The notes under the pieces: model-generated
Database searches by the model: none
What the model was told of the DNA's origin: nothing
Seen by the model: only the letters and a program-made list of their open reading frames with translations
From: Archilochus colubris
Lineage: Eukaryota > Chordata > Aves > Apodiformes > Trochilidae
Reading direction: 5' to 3'
NCBI GenBank assembly: GCA_023079485.1
Contig: CM041083.1
Span: forward strand, 62,625,810-62,689,809
Length of the DNA: 64,000 nt
Part shown: positions 15,101 to 27,100 of the stretch, one piece after another
How positions within the stretch are numbered: position 1 is the stretch's first letter
How the letters are laid out: every line of letters begins with the position of its first letter
Translations under genes and position numbers: made by a program

Positions 15101-18100
15101 TGGGGTTTTTTTCCCCATGTTTTTTTTCTTTTCCCTCACAAACAAGTGCTTCTTTATCCTTCCAAACTTTTTACTTGCCTTCTACCACTGACTGATCTGA
15201 AAATGAATGTGCTTTCCTTTCTTTAGAAGAAATATTTCATAGGTAGAAACTGTGTTTGCAAATAAGTTATACAATTAGATCTTCTATTTAAACCACACAT
15301 GCTACTTTTGATCAAACTACTCCATTAATAGTGTTAAGGTAAATAAATAAACACGACAGGTGTTGTTACCATCACAGTGACAACTTTTGGGAAGGATGCT
15401 CTAAAGAGAATAACAAGAAAAAAAAAGGTCCTTCTACAAATACTTCTGCAGTTTCATAGGTAACTTTTTGAGTTCCTCCACTGGCATTATGGGGCAGATA
15501 CTGAACACCACTGTTGAGCTGCTTCCCAAAGGAGAAGCCACAGGAACAGTTGAGATATTAGGCAGCAGATGCTGTTAAGTACAGAATCATGTAATAGTTT
15601 GTGTTGGAAGGGGCTTTTAAAGGACATATCTAGTCCACCCTCCCATGCAGTTAGCAGGGACAGCTTCACCTAAACCAGGTTGCTAAAAGCCTCATCCAAC
15701 CAGGGATGGGGCTTCTACCACCTCTCTGGACAACTTGTTGCAGTGTTTCACCACCACCACTGCAAAAAGTTTCTTTTTTTATATCTAGTCTTAATCTACT
15801 CTCTTTTAATCTAAAACCATTACCCTTTGTCCTATAGCTACAGGCCCTACTAAAAATTGTGTCGCCATCTTTCTTACAAGTCCCCTTCAGGTGTAGAAAG
15901 ACCACAATGAAGTTTCCCCAGAGCCTTCTCTTCTCCAGGCTGACCAAACCCAATTCTCTTACAGGCTTTCCTCACAGGAAACGTGTTGTAGTACTGGTAC
16001 TAGTACTGCAACTAGTTTGTTATCTACACAGTCTTCACTAATCCTTGCAAAATTCTCACAAGTATTTACTCACTGAAGCTCAGTAATAGCCTTAAGTGTT
16101 GTGGGGTTTTTTTCCTTTTTTTTTTTTTTTTTTTTTTTGGTTAATCACTTTTGAAAGGAAGGCTAATTGTATTTGGATAGAACTTCACAAGACTGTCACA
16201 TGTAAATTTTTTTTCCATGTTGCCTAAAGTTATGGATCTCGTTTGACAGATAGCTTGAGAAGGTGTTTTGGCACCTTGTAACCTTAAATTAATCATCTCT
16301 GTGCACAAACATTAGGTTTCTTTTTCTCCCATCTAAGCTCCTTTCTTAGAATAGCCAGAGATCTTCCTCCCTGTCCCCAGAGAACAGAAGAGTCACAGAA
16401 AATTTAAGAAGTGGAGAAATGCCCAGGTGAGCCTGTAATGAGCTGTTTCTGGGGGTAGGAAGAGCTGAAACGTTTATAAAGGTCTCAGATTCCTCTGGAT
16501 CACCGAGTGTAGAAGAAACTCCTTTGCAGCCTTCATTTGGACACCATTTCTGACTCTACACAAACAACCCTTCTGTTGTACAACTTGTGGAGTGTAATGC
16601 TGATTCAGAGCATTTCCTATCAGCAGTAGTCACAGGAGAGTCACGAAGCAGCCTGGGTTTAAACATCTGATCTGATTTAAACAACTTTCTTGAGAAACTC
16701 ATAAGCCACCAGGTCAAACTGATGTCTCTTCTGAGTTTCACCAGAAGGTAGCAATAGTAGGAGATGAGCGCTGACAAATCCTCAGAAGCCTCCCCTGCCC
16801 TCTCAGTCTGTGTCTCACTAGCGCCAAAGACGCCTCGCGACATTGCCATGATAATGTGGGAAGGAAGAGCAACATTTCCTGAGCCTCCTTGCCCACTGGC
16901 AAGGCAGTCTGTAAGAACTCAGTGTGGCACAACAAGAGTGTGCCTGGTTTATAGCAGATCAGGCAGTTCCTCTTCATTCCCAGCTTCCCCCATACCTTCT
17001 AAGTGGTTTTGAATCACAGTTCTTGACCAAGGGAAGTAGCGCCCAGTTGTGCATGTGAGATAAGAACTGATTCACTGAACATCCCTGGAGACTTTACTAT
17101 GGCACTTCCCCTGATGTGTGGCCAACTGTATAAGGTAAACTGAGCTCCTGTTCATTGGGATGGAGGCTTTTCATATCCACACAGCACATAGCACAAATGC
17201 TGCTTCCAGTCTATTTACCTCTGCTACCAAAACAAGCCATTGTCACCAAGAACAAGAATGCTGATCAAAACACAGCTGCCTCCAGAGCAGAAAATGATGC
17301 CTTGGAGTTCAAACTCTAAGAATTCTCCAAGAAACATACTGCTTTTCTTCTAATTTGTCCAACCACATATGATATGCTTTCTGAGAAACAGTTACCAGCC
17401 CTTTAGTAGTTAGAAAACATCATTGCTAACTACATCTTTTTCCCTTTCTCATTCAATTTGAACTTCTTTTCATAATAGATCCTTCTCTTTCAATACAAGT
17501 CTCCTTCTTTTAAAGGAAAGATTTCTTCCCATATTTTTTCAAATCGAGATTTTCTTTCACAATATTTGCTCTTCAGAAACAAAAGTTGTTTGGTGTTACT
17601 TCATTTTCCTAAAATGAATTGCAGTCACACTCAAATCTCAAAAGGCACCTTCTGTGATATGCCCATCAACAAGCTAATTTGAACATAAGTGCTTCTTCAA
17701 CAAATAAAACTAACTCCTTATGACATATTATCCATCTAACACCTTTCCTGAGTGATTACAGCACTTTCTTGAGTGATTTCTAGTTACTTTTCTCCAGAAA
17801 GCAATGGGCTCCAGGAAGATTTTTATAACAGCATCAAAGAGCACATGCCTGTCTGCTTGGACTGACAGCTGCTCTGTTATTTCATTGAAAAAGTCTGTGG
17901 TTCAGACATCATCTGATCAGACATCAGCTTTAGAGCAGTTCTAGAAACAAGATTTGATTTTCTGCACTGTCCTTTCAAAACTCATCTTCTCCATGTAGTG
18001 ACTTGCAACTAGTCATTAAGAATGGAAATATTAGCTTCACAATAATGCCAAACAAATTTGTACAGCATATTACTGTCACGGTTTAACACTGGCCCGGCGA

Positions 18101-21100
18101 TTAAACCGAATAACAGACACTCTCTATTAATCTCTCTCTTCTTGATAGAGAAAGGACAGAGAATAAGGGAGAGAGACTTATGGGTTGGAAACTAAACTAC
18201 ACAACTTTAATGAAACAGTAATGATAAATAGGAAAAATTACTAAATATATACAAATATACAGGAAAATGGAAACCACATTCCTCCCTCCTTTCCCCCAAT
18301 AACTCTCACGTCACCACCGAGGCTGCAGGGCAGCCCTGGGAAAGTCTGGCTGGACTCCTGGAGTCGGCAGCAGTTGGGAACCGGAGGCAGGAACACACAG
18401 ATATGGGCTGGCACGGATCAGGACCACAGGCAGAGGAACGGACAGGATCCTTCCAGGATGCCGGGTGAAGGAAGGGAGGAAGGGAAATCAGGAAATCCAG
18501 AAGTCTGGAAATCTGGAAATCCGGAAAAGATCTGGCTCGGCCCTCGTGATCCCTCAAATTTATACTGAGTATGATGTATATGGGATGGAATACTCTGTTT
18601 GGTCAATTCTGGCATCTATCTTGTCTGTTCCTCCCCAAAAGAGGGCTCAGGTGGGACCTCTGTATCCTCCTGGACGGTAAAATGTTTTCCTCAGAGCTGA
18701 GCAGTGTCCTTGGCTCTGCACACCAGTCTCTAGCAGTAACTATAAACATCAAGTGTTATCAATCCTAGAAACACACACTGTCTGAGAAACTTGCTGTTAA
18801 TTTCAGCAAGTGCAACTACTTACAAGAGACTTAGCTAAAAGTAAAAGTACAAAACAGAAAATCACCTTTATCCTGGCCCAAACCAGGACAATTACTCAAA
18901 CCTCCTTCCCTACCTCAAAACTTACAAGATTGTAAATTCATACATTTTAATGGCCTAACCACTTGCCCAGTGACATACTTGCACAATAAATGTTCTCATG
19001 GACCAATGCCTTTAGGAACAGCTAATCCTCTTGTCCCAGCTAAAAGCAAGCATGAAAAGTAATGAAGGGCATGATTTTGGCTGTGGGGTTGTTTAGTTTG
19101 GGTTTTTTTGTTTGTTTTTTTCCCCCTAAATTGCCCATGTGCTAAAAAGACCAAAGAAAACCCTGCCTTGAGCTCAGTAATCAATGAGGAGTTGGGAGCT
19201 TCTCACCTTCCCTCCCTCCAAAAAGTCACACAAAGACTGAATTTATCCTGGAACCAACAAAATCCAAGAAGATGCTTTCAAAAGTAGTGTTGTTGAAACA
19301 AAAGAAGCCCAGTCCTTTGCCCAAAGAGAAATTAATTGTGGACACCATGAACTTTTTAGCTTCTTGGTGCTGAGCTACTGGCATGACAGGCATGTTATAC
19401 GTATTTTGTAGATAATCAGAAAGGTTACTCCTGCTGCACTACTGCAGAGCAGAAATGCAACAGCTTTCCTTCCTCTTCCGAAAGGAATGTCCTCTTATGC
19501 CTCTTAAGCCCCTTAAGCATGTCGTCTTATTCAGCTTTGATGGTAGATATAAAAAATTAAAGTCCTAGAAGTAAAATAAACCCAGGTATTTGTATTTTAA
19601 AATGTGTATTAACCCAGAATAGGAATAATATTCTTGGATAAAGTAAGAATCGAATCCAGCTCAGAAGATACTAAATTACCCACCTGGGGTTTCTCTTTAG
19701 CACACTTCACCATCCAAATCCTTCATCTCTGGCTCCAAAAATAATTTTTACCTCTTCCTCTCCCTAATGGCACAGCATGGTGGATTCCCTCAATAAAATG
19801 ACTGCTTAGAGGATTTAGGTGGAAGGAAAAACAACAACTCTTTCATTAATATCTGCAAATGTACCTTTATCTCCAAAACCACAGCTCTGTCTTAACCATC
19901 AGTTGCATTAATACCCAAACTCTAACCTACCCCATTTGGAAAAGCCCAGGGAGGGAACCACACCTAGTCAGAAAGGACCATGGAAAGAATTTAATCCACC
20001 AGCCAAGTGTGAAGAACAGACCTTTGGCACTTGTGTTTCCTCCCACAACTCCCCCTCTGTGTGCACACCCCCACGTATATAGGAGGGAGCCTGTAATGCA
20101 CATTTCAAGCCACTCAGCATTATTTTCCAGACAGTTTTCTCCACACTAGACCCCTGATGGAAGTCATGCCTGTAAAACAAAGTGACTTATTTGCATCTCT
20201 TCCTCCAGGGTTGACTTGAGTAGACAAAACTCATGAACAGGAACTGGAAATTACTCCAATACATGACTTAAAGTCCAATGTCTGAAGATGGTTGAGAAGG
20301 CAGAGATATCATTTTGTATAAGAACAGAATGACATGGCAGTCGTGTCAAGAAGAGAGGGAGTGGCTAAGAAACTAGGAAAAAAACGAACATTTCTTTTCA
20401 CAGACATGACCTACTGCTGTACAAAATCTCAGGTAGTGCACTACCCATCAAATGAATCTGGATCCTTCCAACCTTGCTTTTAAGGAAAGCAAGTTTACCC
20501 TGGTGCACAATGAACATCCTAGAGTTCTCCAGAATAACCTTGTCAGGGCATCATTACTGTGGGAAGACACTGGGGAAGCACAATTAACACTCCAATGCTG
20601 AAGGACTGCAGCCATGAGACCTCGTTGCATTAGTCAATTCCTAGGTGCAGCTGGAATGTCAGTCCCACCTCTGCTCTCTGGGTAGCCCTCAAGGTCACTG
20701 CCTGAACCCTGAATTAACATTGACATCCCATTAACCTACTGAGGGACAAGCACCACAGCTGTGAGCATAAGACAGTCAGAGACTCAACTCTAGTCCAAGT
20801 TATTTACTCTCTGCCCTCTGAAACTTCCACCCCTTGCCAAATTTTTTTACTTCTTTCTCAAAGAGCTCTCAGTGCTCTTGCTATGCAGAAAATCCTGCTT
20901 TAGGGTTCAGAGGGGAATTCCCTTCTCAGCTGCTTTCAGACCATTATGGCTACATCACCACTATTATTATTTCTGGATACGTCAAACTGATTCTCTAGGA
21001 TATTACAACTTTCAGTCATTTAAAACTTCCCTTGATGAGTCAGGAAGGATTTCTCAAGTTTATGAACCACAAACATCAGCTGCTTCAGACCCTGCTGCAC

Positions 21101-24100
21101 TCAGCTTCCAAGAGAGTTATTTCACTGCAATTGCACAGTGTTTCGGCTCCAGGCTACTCTCACACTTCCTTTTCAATCCAGAAACAGTTCAGTAAGCAAA
21201 AGTGACATCTTGTCAATACAAGAGATGTCTTCTTGGGCTTCCACTTCTTGAAGCAGTAGAAGCCAGAGTAATTATACCTTTGTATTTTTTTGTTACAAGA
21301 GAGCTCATGCAAATTTAAGCCAATTTATAGCAGCTGGGGGTATTCAAAATGATCCACCCTTCAGCATAGTCACAGCTCTGTCCTCAAATTGAATGTGCAT
21401 TAAAATAATCATCAGTGAAAGAAGGAACTGCTTATCAAAATAATTCTCACCTCCATAAATGGAACCTTTTTTTTTTTTTTTTTTTTTGTTGTTGTTGCCT
21501 CTTAACTGCTACAGGCTTCATTTCCATGAAGCTGGTTTTGAAACTGTCTTTATCTTTTTGGACCACAGCCTTTGAATAATAAACACTGATAGGTACTTCA
21601 TGTGACATCCTCATGTTAAAATCATAGCTCTTCAAACTTTTTAGAAAAGCTTTACTGAGCCACAGAGAGTCTATAGATGGCAGTGGATTGATGATAGCTT
21701 AGAGACATATAGAAATATGAACATTAAGCAAAGCAAATTAAGTCAGAAAGCCACTATGAGCTGCATGTGATTCAACTTAATGGTTTTTTGATTAATGATT
21801 TTCTTCAAGATGCAAAGTTCTGCTGCATGAACAGAATCTCCACAGCAAGAAGCTAACAAGATCTTAAGTTTATTAAGCATGTTAAGATTTATCACAGCCT
21901 CTTCCAGGACACCTCTTTTCTGGAAATCTAACTCATACAGTTGCAGAAAGTAAAATCTCTGTTGCAAATGATTGGTGCTGCCATAGTCATTCTTCTAGGA
22001 GCTAAGGTGGGATTTCCCCTTGCTGATGACCAAACAAACAAACAAAAATAAACCAAATACCTTCCAAGCAAAGCCCTCCTTTACTGAAACAGCAACATTG
22101 CCTCCCTCTGTTCTCTTTCAGTATCATGCCTTCACCCTTTGAGAAGCAGTAAAGCCTCCTCCTGAACATACCTGATCTCCCTAGAGTTGCAAAAGCATCA
22201 TGAAAGTTGTCCAGAAAGGAAGAAACAGATTTAGGCATCAGAATGGTCAAGCTGCAGTGCATATTCTACTTTTGTATTTTTCCAGCTACCGAGTTACACT
22301 TAGGTAGGTAGGTACATCTTATACTTCTTCCATACATTTTCAAATCTCTCACATCTCTTACCCTGTCTTTAAAGAACCAAGGAGAGGATTAGCTCACAAG
22401 AACTGAGTTGCTACTCAGTATTGAATCTTCTCTGACAAGGCACACAGTGCAAATAAGAGACTAACTTGTCAGGGTTAAAAAACCCACAAACTAAAGCAAA
22501 ACAATCAGTTGTATGTACCCAAGTTACCTAAGTTTCTCCCTACTGTTTGCTATTTTACATGCAACCTGTTTTGATCAAACTGTCTCATATTTCCACTAGA
22601 TATTCCACTACCATGAAAGACCCTGTAAGAGCAGAGAGAATACTCTCAAGAGCTTCATTAAGAGTGAAATTGTTGCCTGCCTCCTTTTACTAAGCAGCTT
22701 TGAGACCAGTTCCAGAAGTGGGAGAACAACTCTCCTGCAAATCTGGATTTTCCTTCACATATATTTTTTTTTTTTTACTACTTATAGAAAATCGACATAT
22801 CAGCAGTTTAGCATTACTGTACCTAAACCACTAATTTTATTTTTAGTGACTGAGGATATGGGTACAGCTTGTATTTCCTTTGTGCTCTTAGATGGCCATT
22901 TCAGCATCCTGGACACAATATTCCATCATTTTCTTTTTGACATAGAATCAAGCACTAAGAGCCCTTCCTTGCCACTGAATATTTCCTGTAGCTAATGCAA
23001 ATCTATCTCATGCTTTAAGGAACACTTGCATTAAAGCTGGCACTGAGTCTTTTAGTTATTCATTAAAATATATCACTATTTGTAGACCTGTTATTAGATG
23101 CAAACACATTAAATTTGCTTGGAGGACAATACTGAAGGTGAAACACTTCAGTCATTTCTTTAAATTGCTCATTTTAAACAATCCTGAATGCCTTGTTAGT
23201 GTACAGAAGGCTACAGCTCTCCTATCAAGTTCAAGCCTGCCTTTCAGTCACTTAAGGCAAAACAGATTGATTATGCTCCTTTTGGGGGAATGGGATTCAA
23301 AGACAAACAGTGAAAGAAACTGATGTGAAAGAGTTGTTGTTAGTAGACTTAGAACAAGGGCTCAAGTAACCATCAATACAATTCAACAACATTGCCATAA
23401 AAAGCATCTTGCTTACAGAATCAAATTTAGCATTCTGTTCCTCTTCTTCAAAAGACACATTTAATCTCTGGAAGTCTAAAAGACAGATTTTCAGCACTTT
23501 CCAAGACGAGCAGGAATCTTGTCTTCCTAATTCTGCACCATGTCTGTTTTCTTTTGAAGGAATCTTTTAATGACTTACTACTGTTCAGCCTCCTCTTTCC
23601 CACTATTCTGTTTCATTTCAAGCTGTGATAGGTCTGTCTGTGCCCATTCTTACCTGCTGCCTCACTCCACAGGCTGCCAAAGCCTGGGCCTCAGATCCTG
23701 CAATATTTTGAGGCCAGGGAATTCAGCAGCATCCAGAAAAAGCTGTAATCTGGACTCCTGCAGAAGAGTCACTATCCTTTTGCCTCTTTTTGAGGGTGTA
23801 GGATGCTTGCTACTGCCACCAGCCTCCAAGGCACATTGATCTGACCCTGCTATGTCACCTCCTGTAGTATTCCCAATAGTTTGGGAACTTGCCTCAAGCC
23901 ACATTGCTGCAAGCTTTCAAATTTCACATCCAGGGGACCATAAGAATCAAAACAAATGAGTTTCTTACAACGTGTGTGCTACACTTAAAAATTAAAAAAA
24001 AAAGAAAAAATCCACATTACTTGGACATGCCTCTACAAGAATAACCAGTATCTAGAGATAAAATTCCTCCTTGTCTTCCCCATGCTGTGTTCTCATGTCT

Positions 24101-27100
24101 GTAGCAACATGCACTCACTCCTCTACCTCACTGCTTCTGCTTCAGCTTCCTGGCAGGAAATGACTGCTCCTGCAAGCCCCCTGAACAGAGGCATCTGAAA
24201 CTAAACTAGAGCTCAGATGACCTCTGGGACAACTTCAAAGTACTATGAGGCGACTCACTTCTTATCAAGAGCCATATATTTCTCAAATTAACTGGAGAAA
24301 AATTGATTCCCTGTGCTACAGCCATCCTCCTGGTGTAAACTCACCTGAATGGTGACCCATCACGATGCAGCCCTCTTGACAGCTCTTCTCCTAACAAGAT
24401 CAAACCCTTACAGTCAGCAGAGGGATAACTACCATGCAGTGCCTGAGCTCCAAGATACATCCCAGAGCCACAGTGCACAACCACAACAAACAACACAGTA
24501 CAACTTGTATCAAGATTGTTCTTTACAAGTTTCCATAGATGCTTAATAATACCTTCTACAGACCTCCTAAATCAAGTACATTCTTACAGATATATTCAGT
24601 CACCCATTTCCATTACTGACCATCATGACTAATTGCAGTAATAACTTTAAAACAAGGGAGAGAACACCTAAATGTACCTCATTAAGGTTTTCTCTGTATT
24701 TTCAATTTCAGGACCACATGCATCTCAACCCTGCTCCTGTCCCAAACATCTCATAAGGCTCTGCTGCCCAGCCAACCACTCCTTACCCTCTTTAATCACA
24801 CACTTACCAGACTTACTCCCCACATTTAAAAGCATTTTCACAGGGCTTTTGTTTTCCAACTGGCACTTTCAGCAGTCTCTAGCTTTCAGTTAAGCCTTTG
24901 TTTAATATGAAAGCTCTTTTCAACTATTTAAAATTAAATTAAATTGAATTCAATTGGGGAGGAACAGGAAGGATATGCCTGTTTAGCAAAATACTATTCC
25001 AGACAGGCAAAGACCTGATCTTTAATCAAGATCTTTAAAAGGATCAACCCATAAATTCTTCTGTAAACAGATAAAAAGAAGCCAAAAGATGAGAAATTCT
25101 GTACACAGAACCATGGGCAGTTGGATCACAGGCAAAGAAACCAGAACCTTGATGACAATATTCCAACCCCAAGCTATTTGTTTTCTTTCTACTGCTGTAA
25201 CACTCCCTGAGATACCTTGCATAGGTGATTTTCCATTAATCTGTTATACGTAAATTGTTGTACATTGGGTATAATGAACTGATGTGCTAGAGGTTATTAA
25301 CATCTCTTGCCAAAAAAACCAATCCTCAGAAAAACCTAAGGGCAAACCTAGCTAACCAGGTGGGCATCTCAGGAAAGCTAAACCCCTCACCTATCAGAAG
25401 TACTTACCACAGCAGCATTCCTATAAAAATTTCCACAGCCTACAGTTCTGACACAAGCTTTCACCCAGAAGATGCTGGTAATGATGAAATACATAGATGA
25501 AAGTCTATCGGTTAATTGAGTGTTTAAATTAGTCATTCTGCCTCCTGTGACCTATATCAAAAGCCCTCCTTAAAAATCCAGGACTTATGGCCATGTAGAT
25601 ATTATGTCAGGTTAGCTATGTTAGAATATTTATGTTTTAAGCAGTAATAATATGTATTAAAATCTCAGCAGCTACAGGCGATGAATCTGATCCTCATTGC
25701 AGCTTTTGCAGCAGACTAATTAACATGAATTCAGCTAATGTTACACAAGGTTAAAACTTCCATTACTCCAAAGCATAACCCTGGAAAGTACATGCAGCCT
25801 CTTGATCTCCTCACAATACTGATATCAGGCCCAAGAGGACAGGACTTCCTAAGGAGATAGATGGGACTGATGACTGCATTGACCTAAGACCTGTACTGCC
25901 CATCAGCCAAGAGCTTGCCCATGTCAGTGCTCTCCCTCTCTCTGCTGTTCTCCACATGGAAGAGGCTGGATGGGTCCCTGCTCCCATGGGTTAGGAATAT
26001 GACAGAGAAGGATGCTGAGCTACCCCCTGCTCTTTCTTTCAGTGTTTCCAGATCACAGTCCAGGTGCACTGTTATCAAGGCAATGAGAGAGCTTAGCTGC
26101 TATGGGTTGCTTCAAGGCTATTCCAGTAGGTCTGCTCCAGGTCTCAGTCATAGGTTACCTGGTATTTTGCATCTGCACATCCCTTGATTCTCTAAAAACT
26201 AATAAATTCTGCAAAGTGGCTCATCCATCACGTACCTCACCACAGTTAGCACCACTGGCAGCAAAGTCTTGTGGCTTTTTTTTTTCTTTTTAAATTGGTT
26301 GGAAACAGAAGTGCTGAGGTACTAAGAGGCTGACTCCTGTTCTTACCTCTGCAGTCAGAGTAGTTCCAAAGAATGTTTATTAATATGGTGATAGGTGCTT
26401 TATATGTATAAATAAAAATACATATAATATAATATACTATCTAGCATATAGTATATATATTATAACATATAATAATATAATATATAGAATAATATATAAT
26501 ATATAATCTTAATAGCAAATGGGCTTGTTTGATAGCATTTGGAAGGAAGACAGCTTGACAGAGACTTGCCTCATGGGTTATTTCCCAGATTCCCCAAACC
26601 AGGGAGAAGGGCAGGAAAACTTTATCTTCTTTCTCCCAATTCTCCAAATACAAAGATGTCTTTCCTATGTCCTCTTGAGAAGACTGAATCCACTTTTCAC
26701 TACTGGTGCAGCCACTAATTGTCCCAAGAGAATATTTCTTCTACAAGCACAGCAGTACCACAGCTGTTTTCAGTCAGTTTCCAAATAAAGACAGAAGAAG
26801 TCCACCACCTTTTTTGCACAATGGCTAGACATGTTCATTAAAAAAAAAATAATCATACTCAACTGTCATGTCAGCAACACCTAGTAGTAGAAGCCTTGGT
26901 CAGCTAGCATAGAAAAAAGATTTAGTTGTGGAAAGATTTCTCCTTCCACAGAGAGCAACAGAGACTCTTTCATTCCACCTTCAAATTACAAATCAGCTTG
27001 CCAGTCTCAAAATCACTGTACCAATCCAAAAAACAACCCCATAAAATCTGCACCTTTGTAGTACTGAAGTAATGGGTTTGACACACCCAGCTGAGTCTGC

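Noticed and set aside
16116..16138. Poly-T/poly-A runs as tails of processed pseudogenes or SINEs
   Set aside because: No retrocopy body, target duplication or tRNA-like head is visible beside these runs; they look like simple repeats.
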